The notes beneath the pieces are model-generated. The model had not been told where the DNA came from and did no database searches. It saw only the letters and a list, made by a program, of their open reading frames with translations. From NCBI GenBank assembly GCA_963743285.1, contig CAVUPF010000009.1, positions 62,001-126,000 of the forward strand: a stretch of DNA of 64,000 bases. Direction: 5' to 3'. Source of the DNA: CAVUPF01 sp963743285 (GTDB taxonomy: Bacteria; Actinomycetota; Thermoleophilia; Solirubrobacterales; 70-9). Shown here in pieces: positions 1 to 7,116 of this stretch. A program made the position numbers and the translations under genes. The stretch's first letter is position 1. Each line of letters opens with the position of its first letter.

Positions 1-49
1 CTTTAGGCCCTCTCCTGGTCGCGTAGCCGGTCCTCGCTAAAATTGCCGG

Positions 50-1024
50 ATGAGTGGGCTTAGCGAAGAGCGTCTGGCGCCCACCAACGGGATCGAGATC
101 GCCTACCAGGAGATCGGCGACCCTGGCGGTGAACCGCTGCTGCTGGTGATGGGGCTTGGGACGCAGATGCTCGGATGGAGCCAGGAGTTCTGCGAGATGC
201 TGGCCGAGCGTGGCTTCAGGACCGTCCGCTTCGACAATCGCGACATCGGCCGCTCGACCAAGATCACCTCCGCCGGGGTGCCGAGGCGGATTGACATGCT
301 GCTCGGTCGCCGCTCGGCCGCTCCCTACCTGTTGAGCGACATGGCCGCCGACACGCGCGGGCTGATGGACCATCTTGGGATCGAGTCCGCCCACGTGGTT
401 GGTGCCTCGATGGGCGGGATGATCGCTCAGACGCTGGCAATCGAGAGCCCCGAGCGGGTGCGGTCGCTGGTCTCGATGATGTCGACCACTGGCAACCGCC
501 GGGTGGGGATGCCGGCGCCAAAGACCTTCAGGACGCTGATGGCGCGCCCCGCCCCAGGCCGCGAGGCCGCCGTCGCGCAGGCGCTAAAGACCTTCCGTGT
601 CATCGGCTCGCCCGGCTTCCCGATGGACGAGCGACGGCTGCGCGAGGCGGCGGGCGCCTCCTATGACCGTGGCTACAGCAAAGCCGGGGTAGCGCGCCAG
701 ATGTACGCGATCACCGCCTCCGGCGACCGGACCAAGGCCCTTCACAACCTGCGGCTGCCGACCACCGTGATCCACGGCGCCGAGGACCCTCTGATCAACC
801 CGTCTGGGGGTCGCGCGACCGCCAAGGCGATCCCAGGTGCCCGCTTGCGGATCATCGAGGGAATGGGCCACGACCTCCCGCAAGCTCTCTGGCCGACCTT
901 CGTAGAGGAGATCTCCTCCAACGCCAGCCGCGTTTTGGGTGAGCCGGTTGCTGTGCGACCGACTCAGGCCTTCGGCCCCACGAATTCGTCGAGCCTGGCC
1001 ACGTCAACCTTGCGGGAGACGTAG
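50..1024 (+). CDS. alpha/beta-fold hydrolase
   Basis: Cytoplasmic alpha/beta hydrolase; the substrate cannot be told from sequence. The nucleophile elbow GASMGG places the Ser at about residue 120. The acid is probably Asp246 (HGAEDP) and the base His274 (GMGHD), in the usual order and spacing. The oxyanion-side region reads LLLVMGLGTQ. The length of 324 aa is slightly long for the family. Residues after about 304 look unlike a hydrolase tail, and the last 61 bases run antisense through the 3' end of the LAGLIDADG pseudogene. The natural C-terminus may therefore have been replaced when that element arrived. The start is an ATG at 50; no neighbour suggests an operon. Confidence 0.85.
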   Translation: MSGLSEERLAPTNGIEIAYQEIGDPGGEPLLLVMGLGTQMLGWSQEFCEMLAERGFRTVRFDNRDIGRSTKITSAGVPRRIDMLLGRRSAAPYLLSDMAADTRGLMDHLGIESAHVVGASMGGMIAQTLAIESPERVRSLVSMMSTTGNRRVGMPAPKTFRTLMARPAPGREAAVAQALKTFRVIGSPGFPMDERRLREAAGASYDRGYSKAGVARQMYAITASGDRTKALHNLRLPTTVIHGAEDPLINPSGGRATAKAIPGARLRIIEGMGHDLPQALWPTFVEEISSNASRVLGEPVAVRPTQAFGPTNSSSLATSTLRET

Positions 1025-1754
1025 AACACGCGCGCCGCCGATTGGGACTTCGGAAAGGATGCAGTCCACCGCAGGTTGAGCTGATCGCAGGCGGTGCAGA
1101 AGATGCCCAGGATGTCGGTGGGAACGTTGGAGAACTTGTATCGCGGATGCCTCCAGCCGCCGCGTCCCGTGTTCATCGTGCGACACCCGTCAGATTGGAG
1201 TAGCCCTTTGATTAACTGGCCTGGCCACCGATTCGCGAGTTGCTGTTGCCAGTCAGCGAGGAGGATCGGTCTAGTGTGCTTCGCGCCGGGTCCGTATTGA
1301 GGGAAGCGGCACGGCCAAGACCTCGAATTCGCGGAGACCGAGTAGTAGTTGGAGGGCGTCAGCAGCACATGGACTTTGTTATCAGGCATCGATGCTCGCA
1401 TCGAAGCGGCGCATTCCTCTACAAGGAGGGGTATTTCCTGTCCAAGAAGATTCGGAGCCGATGCACATTGCGACGATGGGTCGAGATACAGCCGTCACCG
1501 AGGTAAAGCCCGAGTAGGTGGACATACCGACTTCCAAGCTCACCGAACCGATGCCGAAGCTTCCCACACGCGGGGCAGATCTCCGGCGCGCTCCCTCCCT
1601 CTTGCGTGGGACGAGAGTGCCAGGGCAGCTTATCGGCGTGCCAATCGCGCACAGTCGCCACAGGAAGCCCAAGGCGACGGGCGGCAAGGCGGGCGCCGAG
1701 TCCCTCCTCAGCCCGCAACCTCAGCGCTTCTGCGACGGTTGCCCGGGTGTGCAT
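964..1754 (-). pseudogene. frameshifted HTH + LAGLIDADG-type protein
   Basis: The N-terminal part (MHTRATVAEALRLR..., from the ATG at 1754) looks like a helix-turn-helix of the kind that reads 'LAARRLGLPVATVRDW'. A CPAC zinc-knuckle-like pair follows, then the first LAGLIDADG-type motif, LLGLYLGDGCIS. That frame stops after KYPSL at about 1419. The next frame continues directly with EECAASMRASMPDNKV..., the second motif LIKGLLQSDGCR, and the family-like ending LLDEFVGPK. Restoring one base near 1417-1420 joins the two halves, so this is a single gene with a 1-nt deletion or a sequence error. Such proteins resemble homing endonucleases, but activity is not shown. It lies just downstream of tRNA-Leu and overlaps the hydrolase tail on the other strand. 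Confidence 0.75.
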
Positions 1755-1776
1755 ATCAGTCCCCTGGGCCGGGAGA

Positions 1777-1860
1777 TGCGGCTGAGAGGACTCGAACCTC
1801 CACGGGGTTTCCCCCACGAGCACCTGAAGCTCGCGCGTATACCGATTTCGCCACAGCCGC
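1777..1860 (-). tRNA. tRNA-Leu(CAG)
   Basis: On the minus strand the acceptor GCGGCTG pairs with CAGCCGC, followed by discriminator A. The anticodon stem CGAGC/GCTCG encloses the loop TTCAGGT, giving anticodon CAG. A long variable arm (GTGGGGGAAACCCC) marks a class II tRNA, and the T-loop reads GTTCGAGTC. No CCA is encoded. The LAGLIDADG pseudogene starts about 23 bases downstream. Confidence 0.93.
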
Positions 1861-1996
1861 CTGTGCCTGCAATCTACACACCTCCGGAAAGAGAAAGTCT
1901 AACCTTTATCGAACGTCTGTTCGAATCTACGGTTTGGCCTAGACAGGATCGTGTGAAGGACACCGTGTCCGCGCATCGCTAGACTCGCGTCCCCGC

Positions 1997-2069
1997 GCCG
2001 CTATCGTCTAGGGGACTAGGACGCCGGATTCTCAGTCCGGTAACCCGGGTTCGAATCCCGGTAGCGGTA
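1997..2069 (+). tRNA. tRNA-Glu(CTC)
   Basis: Complete 73-nt tRNA: acceptor GCCGCTA with TAGCGGT (first pair G-U), D-arm GTCTAGGGGACTAGGAC, anticodon stem CCGGA/TCCGG around TTCTCAG giving anticodon CTC, T-loop GTTCGAATC, discriminator A. Its 3' 42 bases (2028-2069) recur in four partial copies downstream. That is the mark of a site used repeatedly by integrating elements, in which the tRNA gene is rebuilt on each insertion. Confidence 0.95.
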
Positions 2070-2105
2070 CTAGATAAAAGCCCGTAAGCTAGAAACTCGG
2101 GACAC

Positions 2106-2384
2106 GTGCTTCCGTCTCGCGAGGCAATTCGCCTTTGGAACGGACAGGCCGCCGCCTTCAAACAAGACGGCACGATCTATCTCATCGCCGCCTTCACCGG
2201 CCATCGTCTCGGCGAGTTGCTCGCCGAGACGATGGCGCGATGTGGACTTTGCCAACGGCGCGATCCACGCCCTCCATCGGTGAATCTGATCTTAAGGTCG
2301 GTGACGGTTGAGGCTGCTGGCCGCAGACGAATCGACGCGAGGTCTCAAAAGACAGCGCTGTGGCACGCGGTACCGTTTGTCGCG
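2106..2384 (+). pseudogene. tyrosine recombinase (integrase) remnant
   Basis: The frame reads DGTIYLIAAFTGHRLGELLA, close to the conserved segment around the first catalytic Arg of tyrosine recombinases (TGLRxGELLAL). After about 2235 the next match, RDVDFANGAIHAL, is in another reading frame, and later SQKTALWHAVPFV resembles the 'K..RxVPL' beta-hairpin of integrases. The remaining catalytic residues (HxxR, HxxY) are absent. This is a decayed fragment only. Its position directly after tRNA-Glu fits a relic of an element that integrated there. Confidence 0.55.
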
Positions 2385-2588
2385 ATGCCTGACCGTGATT
2401 TCCTCGACGAGCTGGTCAGCGACCGAACCGCTCGCAACCCCGATTTTCCAAGGAAGGTCGAGTCCTACCACGACCGGCGACTCGCACGGCGACTCGAGGA
2501 AGACTCCGAATTCCGTGCGGAGTTCGAACGGCAGCGCGCTGCGATAGGCGGTATGGCCCAGGAGCACCACTCGTCGAAGGCCGAGTAG
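2385..2588 (+). pseudogene. truncated XRE-type antitoxin N-terminus
   Basis: From the ATG at 2385 the 67-aa frame begins MPDRDFLDELVSDRTARNPDFP, like the leader of HigA/XRE antitoxins usually found next to RelE-like toxins. It continues with YHDRRLARRLEEDSEFRAEF. That second block is nearly identical to residues 11-30 of the antitoxin at 4609, but the frame ends before any helix-turn-helix. It is probably a chimera or deletion remnant of two antitoxin genes, without function as it stands. Confidence 0.5.
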
Positions 2589-2696
2589 CTGCCTCGCACC
2601 AAGCGGATGTCGCGGTCGGTGCGCTTTGACGGCCGCCTTCGGGATGGTTGACGATACTTTCAATTCTTTCAACACTTGCGCTACAATCGACAAGCT

Positions 2697-3125
2697 ATGG
2701 CGACCACCGACGCAACCCGCACCGCTTACGTTCGCGGCCTGCCGACCCTCTCGCGTGCCGCCGAGCTGATCGACATCAGCCCCGCTGGCATCACCCGGGG
2801 GATCGAGGAGCTTGGCCTCGAGCCGCTCCCTTGGGGTCGGCGTGAGAAGCACCTCGCAGTCGGCGATCTACTGCAACTCGCGGTGCATCTCCAGCGCGCC
2901 TCCGTTGAGGAGGTGGCGGGCGGTTTGGTCGAAGACGTCGAGCACCAGTACCCAGAGCAGCTAGGTACGGTCAATGCCGAGATCGATCGCTTTTTCGGGG
3001 CATTGCCTCCGCGTCGGCCTGGTCGCCCCGAGGACTTCCTGGCTGAGCTCCACGACGCTCTCCCGAAGCGATACGCCCAGCGGGCTGAGGCGATCTACCG
3101 CCGTCACGCGACCAGCTCGAAGTAG
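2697..3125 (+). CDS. small HTH-like hypothetical protein
   Basis: 142-aa protein not recognised as a named family. Residues 10-45 (GLPTLSRAAELIDISPAGITRGIEELGLEP) look like a helix-turn-helix of the MerR/excisionase sort, followed by a charged helical region and a Pro/Arg segment. The ATG at 2697 was chosen because a TACAAT -10-like box lies at 2682-2687, only 9 bases upstream, which would suit a leaderless mRNA; no convincing -35 is seen. It is convergent with the next gene, overlapping by 22 bases. Given the integrase relic nearby it may be a regulator or excisionase of the lost element, but this is inference. Confidence 0.55.
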   Translation: MATTDATRTAYVRGLPTLSRAAELIDISPAGITRGIEELGLEPLPWGRREKHLAVGDLLQLAVHLQRASVEEVAGGLVEDVEHQYPEQLGTVNAEIDRFFGALPPRRPGRPEDFLAELHDALPKRYAQRAEAIYRRHATSSK

Positions 3126-3724
3126 TCGCCGGAGTACCCGTTGCGCCGCCGGCCGCGCTTGAACCCAAGTGCGGCCAGCTCCTCATGTGGGAGCGCGATC
3201 GCCGCGTCGAGCACAACGCCGATGCGGCCCTTGGCAACGGTGCAGCGATCGATCCCCAGGCCGATCAGACACAGGAGCCAGCAGGCGGTCAGGTACTCGC
3301 CCCGCAGCGTCCCTTGCTGATCTTCTGCGAGCGCGAGAGCCACCACCAGGTGTGGGCGCCGGCTGCCTCCTTGCGCGGGGCGCGGCTCGAAGTGCCATGC
3401 CATCAGCGCCGCAACCCGATTCTGGTTTTTCAGATCAACGGCCGTGAGCCGCCGGCCCTTTTCGGCCTCGGCGCCGTGGAAAGCGGCGAGGACCTCACGT
3501 GAGAATGGAGCCCGCTCCAGTCTCCGTCGGGCGGTTCGCAGCCGCCAGCGCTCCGGCTGCCCCTCGTGCACATGGACGACGTTGGGGTAACGGACGTCAA
3601 TCGTTATCCGCGTCGCGGGACTGCCGTCGCGGCGGCCTCCCTCCACGACGACTGCAGTGGCAAGGTCGTCGAGTAGCGAGTCACGTTGGCCAAGTAGGCG
3701 GCCGATGACCGAATTGGGCGGCAT
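3104..3724 (-). CDS. hypothetical protein
   Basis: About 206 aa from the ATG at 3724 (MPPNSVIGRLLGQRD). No family recognised. The protein has a basic central part (QPERWRLRTARRRLERAPFS), a short hydrophobic stretch (YLTACWLLCLIGLGI) too weak to call a membrane segment, and a basic C-terminus (FKRGRRRNGYSGDYFELV). Upstream in-frame Met codons lie in the repeat that precedes the partial tRNA copy, so the later start is preferred. It shares the first tRNA-Glu-bounded segment with the HTH gene and the integrase relic. Confidence 0.45.
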   Translation of the reverse strand: MPPNSVIGRLLGQRDSLLDDLATAVVVEGGRRDGSPATRITIDVRYPNVVHVHEGQPERWRLRTARRRLERAPFSREVLAAFHGAEAEKGRRLTAVDLKNQNRVAALMAWHFEPRPAQGGSRRPHLVVALALAEDQQGTLRGEYLTACWLLCLIGLGIDRCTVAKGRIGVVLDAAIALPHEELAALGFKRGRRRNGYSGDYFELVA

Positions 3725-3815
3725 GCGACACCTTCTCCGATGGTCCGGATGTCGGGTCCCGGTTTGCGTGGGATCTGGCCGGGCCGGAGGGCACCCCGAC
3801 GTCGGCGCCGAAAAG

Positions 3816-3961
3816 CGTGTCCCGAAATATGTCCCCGACTCCACCGAACTCTCGGAATCTCCGCTGAACTCCTTGTATTTCTCGGGCACAAATCGCCTAT
3901 AAATGGCTTTCTAGAGACAATTCTCAGTCCGGTAACCCGGGTTCGAATCTCGGTAGCTGTA
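3816..3961 (+). repeat. att-like repeat A with partial tRNA-Glu copy
   Basis: Bases 3920-3961 repeat the last 42 bases of tRNA-Glu(CTC) with two differences. The preceding ~100 bases begin GTGTCCCGAAATATGTCCCC and end AAATGGCTTTCTAGAGACA. The same block recurs at 5453 and 6985. The copy lacks the tRNA 5' half, so it is not a tRNA gene. Best read as the far attachment site of an element inserted at tRNA-Glu. Confidence 0.8.
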
Positions 3962-3985
3962 CCTCAGAAGACGTCCAACTCGACG

Positions 3986-4336
3986 CTAACCCCAGAAGAT
4001 GCAGGTGGGGTCGTTGTCGAGCTCGCGGAGCAGCGGCGCTAGGTCGCGCGCGGGCTCGATGAACGGGTACTCCAGTCGACGGTCGTTTCGGTCGCGCGCG
4101 TAGAGCGTCCAAAGGCGGGTCCCCGGATCCCACTCGAAAGTGCAGATCCGCATCCTGGTCCAGTCTGGGCCAATCTCCTTCCGCCAGGGCGGGCGGCACT
4201 CGTAGATCGTGATCGTGTTTCCGCGGACCTTGTACTCGGTTCTCAACTTGTCGTCGTACTCGGCAGGCACCTTCGTCGCGCAATAGGTCGCGATGAGCGA
4301 TATCGCAGGATCCAGTACCTCAGCGGGCAGTGCCAT
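3986..4336 (-). CDS. DUF3024 family protein
   Basis: 116-aa small soluble protein of a family with no known function. The C-terminal half has the family signature: TFEWDPGTRLWTLYARDRNDR, then ARDLAPLLRELDNDPTCIFWG, ending at the typical 'DPTGIFWG' tail. The N-terminal half includes EYDDKLRTEYKVRGNTITIYECRPPW, also typical. Its stop lies about 25 bases from att-like repeat A, so it is the first gene of the second tRNA-bounded segment. It faces away from the antitoxin gene at 4609. Confidence 0.8.
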   Translation of the reverse strand: MALPAEVLDPAISLIATYCATKVPAEYDDKLRTEYKVRGNTITIYECRPPWRKEIGPDWTRMRICTFEWDPGTRLWTLYARDRNDRRLEYPFIEPARDLAPLLRELDNDPTCIFWG

Positions 4337-4608
4337 CGGTCGGGAACCTAACGCGGTGGGGCCCTCAGAGCACAGTCGCTACCAGGCGGCTCTCTCATGG
4401 CTGGTCCATCGACTCCGATCCCGCCGACGCTCCGCCTTGACATTGGCGGTCAGCTTATGCGGCTTGCACAGCAGACAGCCATTGCGTCGATGCTTGGGGC
4501 GTTTGCGCTTGGGATGGGCCATTTGCTCAGCTTGACACGGATCGAGGTGCTCGGTTTCAAGATCACCAATTGGCAGCGTAACTTCTACGCTACGCTTGGC
4601 TGGCGACC
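4337..4608. other. intergenic region without recognised gene
   Basis: Spacer between the divergent DUF3024 and antitoxin genes. Frames through it are Arg/Ser-rich and look non-coding. Close to the antitoxin start is a short direct repeat (TACGC TACGCT, 4586-4596) with a TTGGCA at 4570-4575. This could be a promoter, but the spacing (10 or 15 bases) is poor. Confidence 0.4.
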
Positions 4609-4968
4609 ATGGCTCCTCGAAGCAAGCTCGACACGACGTACCACGACCGGCGGCTGGCGCGACGGCTCAAGGAAGACCCTGAGTTCCGAGCGGAGTTCGA
4701 GCGGCAGCGCCGGGAGATCGCACAGATCGACTCCATAGTCCGCCAGCTCGACGAGCTGCGTGAGCAGGCAGGGATGTCGAAGGCCGAGCTGGCTCGCGCT
4801 ATCGGGAAGGAGCCGTCCAGCATCCGCCGGTTCTTCACCGCCGACATCAACCCCGAGCTGAAGACCGTCGCCGCCGTCGCGGACGCCCTCGGGGCAGAGG
4901 TCAAGGTGGTCGCGAGCAAGGGAGCTCGCAAGAAGCGCCCTCGGGGTGTCGGAGCCGCTGTCACGTAG
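4609..4968 (+). CDS. XRE-family antitoxin (HigA-like)
   Basis: 119-aa DNA-binding antitoxin expected to neutralise the toxin encoded 38 bases downstream and to repress the pair. An N-terminal helical part (YHDRRLARRLKEDPEFRAEFERQ) leads into a helix-turn-helix at about residues 50-85 (LREQAGMSKAELARAIGKEPSSIRRFF), then TVAAVADALGAEVKVV, the usual HigA/XRE ending. A basic tail follows. Gene order is antitoxin first, the reverse of classic higBA. Residues 11-30 are almost duplicated in the fragment at about 2463-2530. Confidence 0.8.
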   Translation: MAPRSKLDTTYHDRRLARRLKEDPEFRAEFERQRREIAQIDSIVRQLDELREQAGMSKAELARAIGKEPSSIRRFFTADINPELKTVAAVADALGAEVKVVASKGARKKRPRGVGAAVT

Positions 4969-5006
4969 CGCCGGGCCCGCCGCAGACACCTCTAGCCTGC
5001 GCCGGG

Positions 5007-5427
5007 ATGGCGTGGGGGATCGTCTACTTCAAGACCAAGGACGGCAAGGTGTCGGCCGAGGACTTCCTTGATTCCTGTCCGGCGAAGATCGAGGCTCGGT
5101 TCCACGCTGTCCTGGAAGCTGTGCGCGACGCGCCGCCTCCGCAGTTCAGCGGCGGTGGCAACTGGGAGGCGATGCATGGCGACATGGGCGGGTTCCACGA
5201 GATCCGGCTGACCGGTCCTGGGCGCCGCCAATATCGGCTCTTCTGCGTCCTCGATAACGCCGACCCAGACGGGCTGCGGAAACGTGGCTTCGACGGACCC
5301 CAAAATCGCGGTCGTCACCGGGATGGTCAAGGACTCCGGCAAGAAGTTCTCCGAGCGCGATTACGCCAAGGTCAGGAGGCTCGGGGATCAGTACGAGAAG
5401 GAGCTCCCTCGGTCCATTGCGACGTAA
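5007..5427 (+). pseudogene. RelE/HigB-like toxin, frameshifted
   Basis: Begins MAWGIVYFKTKDGKVSAEDFLDSCPAKI and continues through GGNWEAMHGDMGGFHEIRLTGPGRRQYRLFCVLD, the pattern of RelE/HigB (phage Gp49-like) ribosome-dependent mRNA interferases. After GFDGP at about 5298 the frame becomes nonsense. The next frame continues with KIAVVTGMVKDSGKKFSERDYAKVRRLGDQYEKEL to a stop at 5425-5427, as expected for the family. The change falls in the run CCCCAAAA (5298-5305) and one extra C explains it. It could be a sequencing error or a true toxin-killing mutation. Pairs with the antitoxin upstream. Confidence 0.75.
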
Positions 5428-5452
5428 GCGACCCCTAAATCTGCTTCTGAAC

Positions 5453-5597
5453 GTGTCCCGAAAAATGTCCCCGAATCCACCGAACTGAATCGAACTCAGC
5501 CGAACCCCCCGGCCTCAGCAGGCCCCAATCGCCCGCAAATGGCTTTCTAGAGACAATTCTCAGTCCGGTAACCCGGGTTCGAATCCCGGTAGCGGTA
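5453..5597 (+). repeat. att-like repeat B with perfect partial tRNA-Glu copy
   Basis: Bases 5556-5597 are an exact copy of the last 42 bases of tRNA-Glu(CTC). The upstream block again starts GTGTCCCGAAA and ends AAATGGCTTTCTAGAGACA. It closes the second segment (DUF3024, antitoxin, toxin). Being the exact copy, it is the youngest or best conserved junction. Confidence 0.85.
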
Positions 5598-5618
5598 TCC
5601 CAGGCACAGAGCCCAAAT

Positions 5619-5642
5619 GCGCCGCCAACCGGGCGGCGCTTT
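5619..5642 (+). terminator. hairpin, probable terminator
   Basis: Perfect 8-bp stem GCGCCGCC / GGCGGCGC with a 5-base loop, followed by TTT. It lies 22 bases after the exact tRNA-Glu copy. It may be the original terminator of tRNA-Glu, displaced by later insertions. Confidence 0.6.
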
Positions 5643-5806
5643 CGCTTCTGGGTCAAGGTCTGGTCAAGGTGATGCAAGGGCGAGGTAGGCAGGCAAGGTG
5701 CTCCACTAGCACCGCGTCAAAAGACCTGCCTCCCGCGCCCCGAGGAATTCGATCGCCTCGCGCCAGAGCAGAAGCCCTCAAGGTAGCGTAACTCTCGCCG
5801 CTTAGC

Positions 5807-6103
5807 TTATGCGGGGGTCGCCTCCGGGTCGGGACGAACAACAACCGTGTCTGCAACGGGGATGATCTCGTCAACCGGGAGATCGGCTCGCGCTGCATGG
5901 TCGCGAATTGCCTCAGGACTGCTCGCCTGATAAATGCAAACCGTCCCGACGCTGCCCCCGTCCTCTTGCAAGACGTAGCTGCGAATCCAGCGAATGTCGT
6001 CCGACATCTCCTCATCGCCAACCTTTGTCGAGCGTTTGGCAGCAGCCTGCAGGTCCTCTGGCGACCGCCAGCCGCCACGTCGCAGGATCACGTAGGTATC
6101 CAT
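5807..6103 (-). CDS. DUF4242 (SCO4226-like) protein
   Basis: 98-aa protein starting MDTYVILRRGGWRSPEDLQAA. The pattern 'YVI.R...SPEDLQAAA..S', then IRWIRSYVLQEDGGSVGTVCIYQASSPEAIRDHAARADLPVDEII, matches the DUF4242 family. That family includes the Streptomyces nickel-binding protein SCO4226, a ferredoxin-like barrel; metal binding here is not shown. It is divergent from the SnoaL-like gene across a 190-base spacer with a strong inverted repeat. It lies in the third tRNA-bounded segment. Confidence 0.75.
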   Translation of the reverse strand: MDTYVILRRGGWRSPEDLQAAAKRSTKVGDEEMSDDIRWIRSYVLQEDGGSVGTVCIYQASSPEAIRDHAARADLPVDEIIPVADTVVVRPDPEATPA

Positions 6104-6193
6104 TGATGCGTCCTCCTCCTTAGGTCGTGTTTTTCGATCCTAATCGGGACCGCTGCAGATTCAAACGGCCAACCCGGGTCGGGCCGAGCGCGG

Positions 6194-6253
6194 CCCCTCC
6201 GTACCCACCACCCGAACCCCTGACCCTGGCAGGGTTGGGGTGGGTGGGAGGGG
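6194..6253 (+). promoter_or_regulatory. inverted repeat and G-quadruplex-type tract in divergent spacer
   Basis: Within the spacer between the DUF4242 and SnoaL-like genes. A C-rich left arm (from 6194) pairs with a G-rich right arm ending at 6253 around ACCCTGGCAGGGT. On the plus strand, 6232-6253 has five G runs of 3, 4, 3, 3 and 4 with loops of 2, 1, 1 and 1 bases, a canonical G-quadruplex pattern about 44 bases before the GTG start. Could regulate either gene; function unknown. Confidence 0.5.
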
Positions 6254-6296
6254 AGATGCCGCACGCCCGCACTGTCCACCGCGATAGTGTCGTTCT

Positions 6297-6731
6297 GTGA
6301 GCGACCCAAATGGGATCGAGGCTCTGACCGAGGCGATCGCCCGCTACAACGACGCCTGGAACTCCCAGGACCTCGACGCGATCATTGCGATGCACGCGCC
6401 GGACATGGTGTTCGCCAATCACACCGCGGGAGAGTCCGCCGAGGGCGAGGCGGTGCGGGATCACATCGCGAAGATCTTTGCGACCTGGTCCGACATGAAG
6501 TTCACAACGCGGCGGCTTTACGTCCGAGAGGGGCTTGTCGTCCAGGAGTGGACGGCGACCGCGACGCACTCCAACTCGATCCGCCGCGGCGACCTCATCG
6601 CGCCGCCCACGGGTAGGACGATCAGTTGGGACGGGATTGACTCGATCCCCATCGAGGGCGGGCTGATCAAGCGCAAGGACGTCTACTCGGACTCGGTCTC
6701 GATCCTCCGCCAAGTCGGCCTGCTCGATTAG
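6297..6731 (+). CDS. SnoaL-like (NTF2-fold) protein
   Basis: 144-aa single-domain protein with the SnoaL/NTF2 cone fold signature: IARYNDAWNSQDLDAIIAMHAPDMVFANHTAG, then RDHIAKIFATWSDMKFTTRRLYVREGLVVQEWTATATH, and TGRTISWDGIDSIPIEGGLIKRKDVYSD. Members bind small hydrophobic molecules or act as isomerases or cyclases; the substrate is unknown. The start is the GTG at 6297; no clear ribosome binding site, and upstream lies the G-rich tract. Third tRNA-bounded segment. Confidence 0.8.
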   Translation: MSDPNGIEALTEAIARYNDAWNSQDLDAIIAMHAPDMVFANHTAGESAEGEAVRDHIAKIFATWSDMKFTTRRLYVREGLVVQEWTATATHSNSIRRGDLIAPPTGRTISWDGIDSIPIEGGLIKRKDVYSDSVSILRQVGLLD

Positions 6732-6984
6732 GTCTGCGCCGTCTTTCACTCCTGACTGGCGCATCAGCTCGCGCCGAGTCGCCCAGCTTCAGCCAGAGGC
6801 GCGTCGCCATCTCAAGGTCAAGCTCGCCGCCTACTGGGGCAGGGTCGCCGTCGATCCCAACGAGCTGCCGCTACAGGAGCGCGGTGAGGAGGGGCTGCGC
6901 GCCGACGACTGCCCCGAGCCGTTACGACGATCCGGGGGCCTTGACTGTCAAGCGCGAATAGGAGTCGCTGAGCGCCGGACGGAG
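6732..6984. other. no intact gene; possible coding remnant
   Basis: No start codon with a convincing family. One plus frame is open from about 6780 to the stop in repeat C (ARRHLKVKLAAYWGRV..., then DPNELPLQERGEEGL) and may be a degraded coding region, but I do not recognise it. Confidence 0.35.
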
Positions 6985-7109
6985 GTGTCCCGAAATATGT
7001 CCCCAACTCCACCGAACTCCCTGTAATTCTCAGGCACAAATCGGCCGTAAATGGCTTTCTAGAACCAATTCTCAGGCCGGAAACCGGGGTTCGAATCTCC
7101 GTAGCGGCA
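6985..7109 (+). repeat. att-like repeat C with diverged partial tRNA-Glu copy
   Basis: Starts GTGTCCCGAAATATGTCCCC and shares TAAATGGCTTTCTAGA with copies A and B. Its last 42 bases (7068-7109) match the tRNA-Glu 3' end with several changes that spoil the T-arm pairing, so it is an older junction. It closes the third segment. Confidence 0.75.
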
Positions 7110-7116
7110 TGGCCGG

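Noticed and set aside
2648..2687. TTGACG...TACAAT promoter before the HTH gene
   Set aside because: The two boxes are 28 bases apart, too far for a normal promoter; only the -10-like box is kept as a weak hint.
5435..5677. Minus-strand peptide with GIRTRVTGLRI
   Set aside because: It is the antisense translation of the partial tRNA copy, a known false protein.
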